Assembly (NCBI GenBank): GCA_938039145.1 | Contig: CALHVG010000057.1 | Span: 1 to 9,447 of the forward strand | Reading direction: 5' to 3' | Length of the DNA stretch: 9,447 bases | Source of the DNA: an uncultured Treponema sp. | GTDB lineage: Bacteria > Spirochaetota > Spirochaetia > Treponematales > Treponemataceae | Part shown: positions 1 to 6,578 of the stretch, piece after piece | Layout of the letters: the number at the start of each line of letters is the position of its first letter | How positions within the stretch are numbered: position 1 is the first letter of the stretch | Translations under genes and position numbers: made by a program | Notes under the pieces: model-generated | What the model was told of the DNA's origin: nothing | The model's database searches: none | Seen by the model: only the letters and a program-made list of their open reading frames with translations

Positions 1-2
1 AA

Positions 3-1232
3 AAGCTTGTGTGCCCCGATTTGAAAGCCATTGATAGAATCGTAGGGAATCTCGCCATAGAGGATCTTATAAGCACTAAGTGCGAGCAGGGAATCGAGCA
101 AAAAAGGCTCTTTGAAAGCGATTTTTTCTACGACTGCATATTCAACCGTTCCCGCCCGGAAAACGTGTACACATATTTCGATTATTTTGACATAAAGGAA
201 GAGCTTTTTGTAATCGGCTGCTTTGAGTTTCCGGGAATAAATTCGTCGAATCAAAAGGAAATTCATGAAAAGGCAAGGGACGTATTCCATTCGTATTCAG
301 AATGCCTGGTCTCCGCGCTGCTTGTGAACAGAATAATCGTTCTGTTTTATTTTGAGAAAACCGAAGAAAATCCGCCTGCAGATTTTTTTAAGGAAACGCT
401 GGAAAATCTGTACACCGGTCTGTGCATTAAGGTGGAACGGGGAATTCGGGGCGGATTGAGTAAACCTTTTTCGGATATTTTGCTTATTTCCGAAAAATAC
501 GCATTTGCCGTTTCGGCACTGAAGTTTTCTTCTTCAAAAGGAGAAGTCGTCTTTTCCGAAGAACAAAAGCCCTCCGATTCAAAGGAAAAAGCGGACGCGG
601 AAAATCTTATTCAGCGGCTTTACACAAGGGTAAGGCTGGGCGATTCTGCGGAAGTTCCTTTTATTCTGCGCTCGTATATTGATTATCTGCGCGAAAACAA
701 CGCCGACCTTGATTGTATAAAAAGCCGGATTTTCGAGATTTTTGTAAACGTTCGAAACATACTTCACGAAATTGACGTGAAAAACAGATTTCAGCCTTTG
801 GAAGGTTCGTTTTCCACAATCAGCAAGGCGAACGGCGAGTCGGAACTTTGCGCATACGCAATTCTTAGAATTGAACAGGCGGCAAACAGCATTCACGAAA
901 TAAAGAGCCAGAAAATAAATCCCGTAATTGCAAAAGTCATTCTTTATCTTGACGAGAACATATCCAAAGACCTTTCGCTTGAAATGGCGGCAAAAGTCGC
1001 CGGGGTGAATCCTTTTTACTTGAGCAAATTGTTCCGAGAAGAAACGGGTGATACATTCGTAAACCACATTTCGGAAAAACGAATGCAGATGGGAAAAAAA
1101 CTTCTTTTGAACACAGACCTTTCGGTAAAGGAGATTGCTTCGGAAATCGGTTACAACGACCAAAATTATTTTTCAAAACTTTTCAAGGCGAAGTTCGGCG
1201 TTTCGCCCACTGATTTTAGAAAATCAAGATAG
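3..1232 (+). CDS. AraC-family transcriptional regulator, response-regulator (YesN) style, 5' end missing
   Basis: The frame is open to the left window edge, and the first in-frame GTG (position 9) has no ribosome binding site, so this is probably the C-terminal part of a longer protein. Counting from that GTG, residues 1-300 are a poorly conserved linker or sensory region without obvious membrane segments. Residues 303-405 form a complete AraC/HTH_18 DNA-binding domain with two helix-turn-helix units: about 320-345 (LSLEMAAKVAGVNPFYLSKL) and 371-396, ending in the family signature around NYFSKLFKAKFGVSP. The layout resembles YesN-type response regulators, whose receiver domain would lie off the left edge; that is inferred, not seen. 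An intrinsic terminator about 110 nt downstream separates it from gdhA, so they are unlikely to be one operon. Its targets cannot be told from the sequence. Confidence 0.85.
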   Translation, partial: KLVCPDLKAIDRIVGNLAIEDLISTKCEQGIEQKRLFESDFFYDCIFNRSRPENVYTYFDYFDIKEELFVIGCFEFPGINSSNQKEIHEKARDVFHSYSECLVSALLVNRIIVLFYFEKTEENPPADFFKETLENLYTGLCIKVERGIRGGLSKPFSDILLISEKYAFAVSALKFSSSKGEVVFSEEQKPSDSKEKADAENLIQRLYTRVRLGDSAEVPFILRSYIDYLRENNADLDCIKSRIFEIFVNVRNILHEIDVKNRFQPLEGSFSTISKANGESELCAYAILRIEQAANSIHEIKSQKINPVIAKVILYLDENISKDLSLEMAAKVAGVNPFYLSKLFREETGDTFVNHISEKRMQMGKKLLLNTDLSVKEIASEIGYNDQNYFSKLFKAKFGVSPTDFRKSR

Positions 1233-1344
1233 TTTTATATGATTTTGCGCTTGATGAACGGGTTCCTGATTACAAAAACAGCTGCGCTTTTGATTTATAC
1301 TGAATCGGAACTGAAAAATGCGATTTTCCATTTTTGAGATTGTG

Positions 1345-1373
1345 CGCATTTCGTTCGGAAATGCGTTTTTCTT
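1345..1373 (+). terminator. Intrinsic terminator after the AraC-type gene
   Basis: A perfect 8-bp stem (CGCATTTC at 1345-1352 with GAAATGCG at 1358-1365) has a 5-nt loop GTTCG and is followed at once by TTTTTCTT. There is a T-tract only on the plus strand, so it should stop transcripts of the upstream AraC-type gene. A weaker A/T-rich stem (1314-1320 with 1329-1335) lies just before it. Confidence 0.8.
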
Positions 1374-1443
1374 CCCCGGTTGTATGACGAATTTTACCGC
1401 TTGAATCCGCGTCTGTTCGTGGAAAATACATAAAAATACAATA

Positions 1444-1457
1444 AAAAAGGCCTTTTT
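1444..1457. promoter_or_regulatory. 14-bp perfect palindrome upstream of gdhA
   Basis: AAAAAGGCCTTTTT is a perfect palindrome centred about 45 bp upstream of the putative gdhA -10 hexamer, in a very A/T-rich stretch. The position would suit an activator or repressor site. It cannot form a normal hairpin because there is no loop, so a DNA-level site is more likely than a terminator. Which protein would bind it is unknown. Confidence 0.3.
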
Positions 1458-1494
1458 GTGCATAAATATTCTTTTTTTTCTTTCTGCCATTCGT

Positions 1495-1533
1495 TATACT
1501 TGCTCCATTAGATGTGCTTGGCACTATCGGGAG
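1495..1533 (+). promoter_or_regulatory. gdhA -10 element, short leader and ribosome binding site
   Basis: TATACT at 1495-1500 is a good -10 hexamer. No convincing -35 lies 16-18 bp upstream, where the sequence is a T-rich run, so the promoter may need an activator. The predicted leader is about 33 nt and holds a small GTGC-TTG-GCAC hairpin (1514-1524). GGGAG (1529-1533) lies 6 nt before the ATG at 1540 and fixes that start. Confidence 0.5.
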
Positions 1534-1539
1534 TATTTT

Positions 1540-2898
1540 ATGAAAAACGCATACGTAAAAAGAGTCTGGGACGAAGTTAAGTCCAAGAACCAAAACGAGC
1601 CGGAATATTTGCAGGCTGTGGAAGAAGTTTTGTCCACGCTTGAGCCGGTTGTCGAAAAAATGCCGGAACTTGAGCCCAACGCAATCCTTGAGCGGATGAT
1701 TGAACCTGAACGGGTAATAATTTTCCGAGTTCCATGGATGGACGACAACGGAAATTACCACGTAAACCGGGGCTACAGGGTTCAGTTCAACAGTGCAATC
1801 GGCCCTTACAAGGGAGGCTTGCGTTTTTCAAAGGAAGTAAACCTTTCCGTGCTTAAATTTTTGGGATTCGAGCAGGTGCTGAAAAATTCCCTGACAACGC
1901 TTCCTATGGGCGGCGGAAAAGGCGGCTCGGACTTTGACCCTCACGGAAAGAGCGACAAAGAGGTGATGAGGTTCTGCCAGTCGTTCATGACGGAACTTTA
2001 CAGACACATCGGCGCGGACACTGATGTTCCTGCGGGCGACAAAAACGTCGGCGCACGGGAAATCGGTTATCTTTTCGGGCAGTATAAAAGAATCAGAGAC
2101 GAATACACGGGTGTTCTTACCGGAAAGGGGCTTTCGTTCGGCGGTTCTTTGGTAAGAACTCAGGCGACGGGCTACGGACTTATCTATTTTGCTCAGGAAA
2201 TGCTTAAAAAAGTCGGAGACGATTTGAGCGGAAAAGTTTGCGCGGTTTCAGGTTCGGGAAACGTGGCTGAATACGCAGCCGAAAAACTTATTCAGCTGGG
2301 AGCAAAGGTTGTAACTCTTTCGGATTCGGACGGCTACATTTACGACAAAGACGGCATAACGCAGGAAAAACTTGATTGGGTGAAAGAACTTAAAACAGTC
2401 CGCCGAGGACGCATTTCAGAGTATGCGAAAAAGTTTTCTTCCGCAGAATACCACGAAGGAAAGAAAGTTTGGGAAGTAAAGTGCGACTGCGCGTTTCCGT
2501 GCGCTACGCAGAACGAACTTGTCGGTTCCGATGCGGAAATGCTTCTTAAAAACGGCGTAAAATTGGTTGCCGAAGGTGCGAATATGCCTTCGGATTTGGA
2601 AGCCGTTGAAAAATTCCTGAACGCAAAAATTCTGTACGCTCCGGGAAAGGCATCGAACGCAGGCGGAGTTGCGACTTCAGGGCTTGAGATGAGCCAAAAC
2701 TCCGAGCGGCTTTCATGGTCTTCGGAGGAAGTGGACGAAAAACTCCACGGAATTATGGTGAACATTCACGCTAACGCCTACGATACGGCAGTCAAGTTCG
2801 GCGCAAAAGATGGCGACTGGGTGAACTACGTAATCGGAGCGAACATTGCAGGCTTTGTGAAGGTTGCAAATGCAATGATTGCGCAGGGGCTGGTCTAG
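1540..2898 (+). CDS. gdhA: NADP-type glutamate dehydrogenase, hexameric class
   Basis: Catalyses reductive amination of 2-oxoglutarate to glutamate with ammonium, a cytosolic ammonium-assimilation step; the reverse reaction is possible. The 452-aa length fits the small hexameric class (about 450 aa). The N-terminal domain carries the substrate-binding stretch YKGGLRF (90-96) and the active-site signature LPMGGGKGGSDFDP with catalytic Lys127. VPAGDKNVGAREIG (163-176) holds the conserved Asp167. The C-terminal Rossmann domain has GSGNVA at 238-243 followed by SDSDG (261-265), and the C-terminal part has the expected NAGGVATSGLEMSQNS. NADP preference is inferred from overall resemblance to bacterial GdhA and is not proven. 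The frame is open upstream to 1456, but the ATG at 1540 has an SD 6 nt away and begins where the family does. It is monocistronic, between a terminator and a hairpin region, and converges with the minus-strand cluster. Confidence 0.96.
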   Translation: MKNAYVKRVWDEVKSKNQNEPEYLQAVEEVLSTLEPVVEKMPELEPNAILERMIEPERVIIFRVPWMDDNGNYHVNRGYRVQFNSAIGPYKGGLRFSKEVNLSVLKFLGFEQVLKNSLTTLPMGGGKGGSDFDPHGKSDKEVMRFCQSFMTELYRHIGADTDVPAGDKNVGAREIGYLFGQYKRIRDEYTGVLTGKGLSFGGSLVRTQATGYGLIYFAQEMLKKVGDDLSGKVCAVSGSGNVAEYAAEKLIQLGAKVVTLSDSDGYIYDKDGITQEKLDWVKELKTVRRGRISEYAKKFSSAEYHEGKKVWEVKCDCAFPCATQNELVGSDAEMLLKNGVKLVAEGANMPSDLEAVEKFLNAKILYAPGKASNAGGVATSGLEMSQNSERLSWSSEEVDEKLHGIMVNIHANAYDTAVKFGAKDGDWVNYVIGANIAGFVKVANAMIAQGLV

Positions 2899-2910
2899 CG
2901 GAAGAATGGC

Positions 2911-2962
2911 GGGCGGACATTTTAATGCCGGCATAATTTAATATCCGGTCGTATGTCCGCCC
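2911..2962. repeat. Inverted repeat / hairpin after gdhA (first of two)
   Basis: GGGCGGACAT (2911-2920) and ATGTCCGCCC (2953-2962) are perfect 10-bp inverted arms around a 32-nt loop that itself contains the 10-bp palindrome ATGCCGGCAT (2925-2934). The repeat starts 12 nt after the gdhA stop. No T-tract follows on either strand, so it is not a textbook intrinsic terminator. It may protect the gdhA 3' end or be a dispersed intergenic repeat. Confidence 0.7.
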
Positions 2963-2998
2963 TTGCCCAAGTCGGATTAAATGTCCGATTTGGGCAAG
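2962..2998. repeat. Long hairpin directly abutting the first (second of two)
   Basis: Positions 2962-2976 pair with 2984-2998 over 15 bp with a single G-U pair (2971/2989), leaving a 7-nt loop TTAAATG. It shares base 2962 with the first hairpin. Both contain the word ATGTCCG or its complement (2914-2920, 2953-2959, 2981-2987), so they may be related repeats. No T-tract follows on either strand. Confidence 0.75.
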
Positions 2999-3253
2999 AT
3001 TAGACGTTCCTCAATTGTATGCAGATTTGCTCTTCATTTATATAGTCGCATATTTAAAAGCCGGTTTCATACAAGTTTTCCAGAAAGAAAACTTGGGGCG
3101 GCGGAAGAGAAATAAGAGGTTGAAAAAAACAGTTTTTCCCGCCGTCCGTCCGATTCCGGCAAGCCGATTGTACCGATTTTCCGCAAGGAAACCGGATGCA
3201 GCCGGGAAATGAATAAAACCGGAGAATCAATTTTGCCGTCTTCTTTCGCGTTT
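2999..3253. other. Convergent intergenic space between gdhA and the APE-like cluster
   Basis: No credible gene is seen. The short frames here (for example 3015-3212 on plus) lack ribosome binding sites and have unconvincing composition. A perfect 9-bp hairpin lies at 3072-3095 (CAAGTTTTC, loop CAGAAA, GAAAACTTG), and a small stem TTTCC-GCAA-GGAAA at 3178-3191. A run of seven T on the minus strand (complement of 3123-3129) follows only a weak A/T stem. The end of the minus-strand transcript probably lies here, but no strong intrinsic terminator for it can be named. Confidence 0.5.
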
Positions 3254-4516
3254 TTAATCCTTCCATTTTTTGAAAATCAGAGATGTGTTTATTCCGGCAA
3301 ACGCAAAATTATTGCTCATCACGTATTCCGCTTGCATCTTGCGTCCTTCATCCTTTATGTAATCCAAATCGCCGCATTCCGGGTCAACTTCGTTCAGGTT
3401 CAGTGTGGGATGAAACCAGCCTTCGTTCATCATGTTTATTGTAATCCACGCTTCTATTGCGCCGCACGCTCCCAATGTGTGTCCGATGTAGGATTTTGTG
3501 GACGAAATCGGAACCTTTCTTCCGAATATGCGCGCCGTTGCTTGCGTTTCCGCAATGTCTCCGTGGTGGGTTGAAGTTCCGTGGGCGTTGACATAGGCAA
3601 TTTCATCGCCTTTAAGTCCCGCTGAATCGAGCGCGAGTTGCATACAAACGCCCATCGTCTGACTGTTCGGCGAGGTGATGTGCGTTCCGTCCGTGTTCGT
3701 TCCGAATCCGACAATTTCCGCATAGATTTTTGCGCCCCGCTTTACGGCGTGTTCCAAATCCTCAAGGATAAAAGTTCCGGCGCCTTCGCCAATCACAAGT
3801 CCGTCCCTGTTTTTGTCAAAAGGGCTTGGAGCCGTTTCGGGGCGTTCGTTCCGAATTGAAGTGGAGCCCAGCTGGTCGAAAATTGCGGCGTCGGGAGGGC
3901 AAAGTTCTTCGGCTCCGCCTGCAATCATTATGTCCTGAAGTCCGTTTTCAATTGTCTCGTAGGAATACCCGATTGCCTGACTTCCCGACGTGCACGCCTC
4001 GGATGTTACAATCATGCGTCCTTTAAGCTGATAGGTCACTTCGATATTTGCGGCGCAAGTATGCGGCATACATTTTATGTAGGTTGAAGAATTTACTTTT
4101 GCGGTGCAGCGGTCTTGCATAACCGAAGCCAGTTCCTGAATTGAATCGAACGAGCCCATCGAAGAACCGTATGCAACTCCTGTGCGTCCGTTTTTACATT
4201 CGTCAATAATGTCTCCGTCTTCTTTCAAAAGCCCTGCCATCGCCAATGCCGTCCGGGAAGTGTGATAGGCAAGAAGCGCAACTCTTCCCATTCCTCTTGT
4301 GATTTTCCGCGAATATTTCGGAATTTCGCCCTTGGCAGGACACGCCAGTTGGGTGTTCATGCCCTTTATGTCGTGCCATTCTTCCATGTTTTTTACGCAA
4401 TTTTTGTAAGTTTTTAGCTGCCGAAAAGCTTCTTCCCAAGACTGACCAAGTCCGCTTATCATTCCTGTGCCTGTGATTACTACGCGGCGTTTTCCGTTCG
4501 ATTTTGTAAATTCCAT
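3254..4516 (-). CDS. apeR: Beta-ketoacyl-ACP synthase, ApeR-like (aryl polyene type)
   Basis: A thiolase-fold ketosynthase of 420 aa, the usual FabF length. The N-terminus RRVVITGTGMISGLG is typical. The catalytic triad is intact: Cys175 in EACTSGSQ, His312 in NAHGTST, His346 in YIGHTLGACG, with the C-terminal NNFAFAGINTSLIF. It should condense malonyl-ACP with a growing acyl chain by decarboxylation in the cytosol. Its position as last gene after the reductase, and motifs such as WEEAF, MEEW and MNTQLA near the N-terminus, match ApeR, the additional ketosynthase of APE clusters, better than housekeeping FabF; the assignment is by recall of the family. The ATG at 4516 has AAGGA about 8 nt upstream. 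It follows the reductase after a 171-bp spacer with a long hairpin. A FabF role in ordinary lipid synthesis is the main alternative. Confidence 0.85.
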   Translation of the reverse strand: MEFTKSNGKRRVVITGTGMISGLGQSWEEAFRQLKTYKNCVKNMEEWHDIKGMNTQLACPAKGEIPKYSRKITRGMGRVALLAYHTSRTALAMAGLLKEDGDIIDECKNGRTGVAYGSSMGSFDSIQELASVMQDRCTAKVNSSTYIKCMPHTCAANIEVTYQLKGRMIVTSEACTSGSQAIGYSYETIENGLQDIMIAGGAEELCPPDAAIFDQLGSTSIRNERPETAPSPFDKNRDGLVIGEGAGTFILEDLEHAVKRGAKIYAEIVGFGTNTDGTHITSPNSQTMGVCMQLALDSAGLKGDEIAYVNAHGTSTHHGDIAETQATARIFGRKVPISSTKSYIGHTLGACGAIEAWITINMMNEGWFHPTLNLNEVDPECGDLDYIKDEGRKMQAEYVMSNNFAFAGINTSLIFKKWKD

Positions 4517-4579
4517 TTATAATTTCCTTAAAATATTTTAGGCGATTTTTCGCGGATTTAAAAAGGCGGTTCCCGGCTT

Positions 4580-4634
4580 GAATCGGAGAGCGAAGACAAG
4601 CCCACGGAACGGCTTGTGTCCGCTCTTCCGATTC
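4580..4634 (-). repeat. Long hairpin between the reductase and the last ketosynthase
   Basis: Outer arms 4580-4592 and 4621-4634 pair over 13 bp with one bulged T (4627). An inner stem pairs 4596-4602 with 4611-4617 over 7 bp, around the loop CACGGAAC. In the direction of the cluster transcript it lies between the reductase stop and the ketosynthase start, and TTTTT on the minus strand follows about 14 nt after the stem, too far for a canonical terminator. It could be an mRNA-stabilising or processing structure, or a partial terminator lowering expression of the last gene. Confidence 0.6.
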
Positions 4635-4687
4635 GGTTTTGAGGTTTAGGTTCTGTTTACGGTTTTCCTAACGGGAATCACAAAAAG

Positions 4688-5443
4688 TTAGCACATACCG
4701 CCGTCGACTGTGATTACCTGCCTAGTTATATACGACGCACCTTCGCTCAAAAGGAAAAGCACGGCGGCTGCAATTTCTTCCGGTTTTCCCATGCGCTTCA
4801 TAGGAATTGAGTTGAGCATAATTTCTTTTGCTTCGGGAATGATTTTTTCGGTCATTTCGGTTTCGATTGCGCCCGGAGCAATAACATTGCAAGTTACATT
4901 TCTTCCTGCAAGTTCCACCGCCAACGCTTTTGATGCACCGATTAGTCCTGCTTTTGAAGCGGAATAGTTCGTCTGTCCTCTGTTTCCCACGATTCCGGAA
5001 ACGGAAGCCATGGTTATTATTCGTCCGCCGCGTTTATTTTTTCGGCTCGCCATTCCCATGATAAGAGGGCTTAGGACATTGTAAAAACTGTCCAAGTTTG
5101 TGCGGATTACTTTGTCCCAGTCGTCGCCGTTGAGCCCGACAAAAGTATTGTCGCGTGTTATTCCCGCATTATTCACGACGCCCCAAAGGATTCCGTGTTT
5201 TGCCGACATTTCAGAAAGTTTAAGTTTGCAGTCATCCCTGTCGGAAACATTGAACTGAATCAGTTCTCCGTCGCCGCCGTTTGACTTTATCTGAGCTAAG
5301 GTTTCTTCCGCCTTTGCCTGACTGCCGTTGTAATGACAAATTACATAATAACCTGCTTTAGCCGCTTCTACCGCAATCGCCCGTCCGATTCCGCCGGATG
5401 CGCCGGTTACAAGGATTTTCTTATCCGCATTCAAATTTTCCAT
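4688..5443 (-). CDS. apeQ: 3-ketoacyl-ACP reductase, FabG-type SDR, ApeQ-like
   Basis: Classical short-chain dehydrogenase of 251 aa, expected to reduce 3-ketoacyl-ACP to 3-hydroxyacyl-ACP with NADPH in the cytosol. The cofactor loop TGASGGIG is at residues 13-20 and NNAGITRD at 91-98. The catalytic residues Asn116, Ser147, Tyr160 and Lys164 (YSASK) are all present, and the protein ends in the FabG-like VDGGMC. AGGAG lies 7 nt before the ATG at 5443, a strong ribosome binding site. Between dehydratase and ketosynthase it fits ApeQ of aryl polyene clusters; sequence alone would equally allow a FabG of primary metabolism. It has its own near-consensus promoter (5486-5514) with an inverted repeat over the predicted start site, so it may be transcribed separately from the genes upstream. 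Confidence 0.9.
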   Translation of the reverse strand: MENLNADKKILVTGASGGIGRAIAVEAAKAGYYVICHYNGSQAKAEETLAQIKSNGGDGELIQFNVSDRDDCKLKLSEMSAKHGILWGVVNNAGITRDNTFVGLNGDDWDKVIRTNLDSFYNVLSPLIMGMASRKNKRGGRIITMASVSGIVGNRGQTNYSASKAGLIGASKALAVELAGRNVTCNVIAPGAIETEMTEKIIPEAKEIMLNSIPMKRMGKPEEIAAAVLFLLSEGASYITRQVITVDGGMC

Positions 5444-5457
5444 ATAAAAACTCCTAA

Positions 5458-5484
5458 GATGACAATTTCTAAAAATATGTCATC
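5458..5484. promoter_or_regulatory. 27-bp inverted repeat over the reductase transcription start (candidate operator)
   Basis: Arms GATGACA (5458-5464) and TGTCATC (5478-5484) are perfect 7-bp inverted repeats around a 13-nt A/T-rich spacer that also has partial symmetry (ATTT at 5465-5468, AAAT at 5473-5476). The repeat lies between the -10 hexamer and the ribosome binding site. Transcription should start near 5479, inside one arm, so most of that arm would be missing from the RNA. A repressor-binding DNA site is therefore likelier than an RNA hairpin. Confidence 0.5.
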
Positions 5485-5485
5485 A

Positions 5486-5514
5486 ATTTTAGATTGTATA
5501 TAGAATATTGTCAA
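5486..5514 (-). promoter_or_regulatory. Near-consensus sigma70-type promoter for the reductase gene
   Basis: On the minus strand TTGACA (complement of 5509-5514), a 17-bp spacer and TAAAAT (complement of 5486-5491) give 6/6 and 5/6 consensus matches at optimal spacing. The predicted start near 5479 gives a leader of about 36 nt with AGGAG at 5455-5451. It lies inside the biosynthetic cluster, which implies an internal transcription unit of reductase and last ketosynthase. Confidence 0.7.
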
Positions 5515-5681
5515 TTTGTGCGTAAATGAACGAAAGTTTTGCATAAGCGGATTTGCGATTGGTTTATTCAACCGCTTTGAATACGGCGAAAAATCGCTTG
5601 AGAAAGGCTGATGCGCCGGAAGCAAATCCTGCGTATCTATTCTTACCTGAACAAAACGATTTTATCTTGCGTAAAAACGCA
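5515..5681. other. Non-coding part of the dehydratase-reductase spacer
   Basis: Together with the promoter and operator region this makes a 238-bp spacer. No gene is supported. A small hairpin (TGCGT-TTTT-ACGCA on the minus strand, 5668-5681) directly follows the dehydratase stop codon, and a short GCGA/TCGC stem lies at 5586-5597. Neither has a T-tract positioned for a clear terminator. Confidence 0.5.
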
Positions 5682-6188
5682 TTATTCTTTTTGGGCGAAC
5701 ATTTTCGTCATGTTTTCAGTTTCCATGACTGTTATTTTGGCAGTTGCTGCGGGTTCTTCATTTTCTTTTTTTGCAAAAAGCGAACAAATGTATCTGTATA
5801 TATGAGTTTCGTCGTCTCTGAAATCTTCGGCAATTTTCATTTGGCAGGTTGTGCCGTTTTTCAAAAATCCGACGGAGGATTTGAAATCCACTATGCTCAA
5901 AATCATTCCGGAAAGAGGCTTGCGTCCTTTTATTTTGTTCGTGATTCCCGTTAAAGCGGAAATTCCCTGCGCCATAAACTCAAAGCCTGCCCATGTGGGA
6001 ACTCCGTCAAATTCTTCTTCATAAAAAATGCAGTCTTTTGTGATGTCGTATTCCGTTGTGATTGTGTGGTTGTTCACGTCGTGTGCGGTAACTCGGCTCA
6101 GCAGGAACATTTTTCCCTTGTGCGGAAGATAATTTATCAACTCGTCACGGTCAATAAACTGAGCAACATTTTTAGATTCAACCGACAT
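5682..6188 (-). CDS. apeP: 3-hydroxyacyl-ACP dehydratase, hotdog fold, ApeP-like
   Basis: A 168-aa single hotdog-domain protein expected to remove water from 3-hydroxyacyl-ACP, forming the trans double bond that is kept in a polyene. YLPHKGKMFLL (20-30) supplies the probable catalytic His23, and PTWAGFEFMAQG (64-75) supplies Glu70 on the central helix, the layout of the FabA/FabZ-like ApeI/ApeP group. No membrane segment or signal is seen. The ATG at 6188 is preceded by GAGGT 5 nt upstream on the minus strand, which fixes the start. In the studied APE system ApeP works with a second dehydratase, ApeI; no partner is in the window. The gene is set apart by spacers of 390 bp upstream and 238 bp downstream, unusual for this family's compact operons. 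The lysine/glutamate-rich C-terminus after about residue 140 is not conserved as far as can be judged. Confidence 0.82.
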   Translation of the reverse strand: MSVESKNVAQFIDRDELINYLPHKGKMFLLSRVTAHDVNNHTITTEYDITKDCIFYEEEFDGVPTWAGFEFMAQGISALTGITNKIKGRKPLSGMILSIVDFKSSVGFLKNGTTCQMKIAEDFRDDETHIYRYICSLFAKKENEEPAATAKITVMETENMTKMFAQKE

Positions 6189-6578
6189 ATTTACCTCGCC
6201 GTTAGGAATAATTTTTGCACGTAAATCGTACCGCTTGAATTATGCGGACAAATCCGTTCCCGGTGCGGATTTTTATCGCAAGACAAAACACATTCCGCAA
6301 AATCTAAAATTCCCGCACCTTTGGACAAACAGGAACTAAAGGATAGCGCAATTTCCCGCAAAGAACAATGAGCTTTAAAATATAGCGGAGGCGAGAATAT
6401 CAATTCTCGAAAACTGCTGCATTTATGCGTGAACATCGCAAATGAAAATCAGAGATATTCGCTTTGTAAATCCGCAGTGTTTTCCACCGCACCGTTTTTC
6501 TGAAATCAATTTTTCCCGGAATAAAATGCAAAAATCTTCGTTGCAGGATTTTTCCCTATTTTCGTTTCCAATCCTATT
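6189..6578. other. 390-bp spacer between first ketosynthase and dehydratase
   Basis: No confident gene. On the minus strand an 81-codon frame (6436 to 6191) stops 2 nt before the dehydratase ATG, but it has no ribosome binding site and uses CTA leucine codons rarely seen in the neighbours. Other signals: a perfect 7-bp inverted repeat (CGAGAAT 6392-6398, ATTCTCG 6403-6409) beside a -10-like TATATT on minus (6379-6384); TTCCCGCA at 6310-6317 and 6353-6360 with TTCCGCA at 6293-6299; a 7-bp stem (AAATCCG 6250-6256, CGGATTT 6266-6272); and an A/T-rich stem with T-runs just after the ketosynthase stop (6530-6553), possibly a weak terminator. The region looks regulatory rather than coding. Confidence 0.5.

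Noticed and set aside
1456..1539. In-frame 28-codon upstream extension of gdhA
   Set aside because: It would include the -10 hexamer, the T-run and the SD in coding sequence, and adds a segment that glutamate dehydrogenases lack. The ATG at 1540 has a well-spaced GGGAG.
3072..3095. Perfect 9-bp hairpin considered as the terminator of the minus-strand cluster
   Set aside because: On the minus strand the stem is followed by TATGAAACC, not a T-tract, so a terminator call is not supported. It is reported only as a hairpin in the spacer.
3015..3212. 65-codon plus-strand frame in the convergent spacer
   Set aside because: It has no SD and no recognisable domain, overlaps hairpin sequence, and an antisense frame of similar length covers the same bases.
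3254..4516. Plus-strand frames antisense to the terminal ketosynthase
   Set aside because: They are shadows of a gene with a full set of catalytic motifs and have biased, low-information composition.
6191..6436. 81-codon minus-strand frame before the dehydratase, possibly a missing ACP
   Set aside because: It has no DSL phosphopantetheine motif and no acidic ACP-like composition, no ribosome binding site, and unusual codon choice. It is kept only as an ambiguous frame in the spacer description.
6530..6553. A/T-rich stem after the first ketosynthase as an intrinsic terminator
   Set aside because: The 7-bp stem has a single G-C pair and a 10-nt loop; T-runs exist, but stability looks too low for a confident call.
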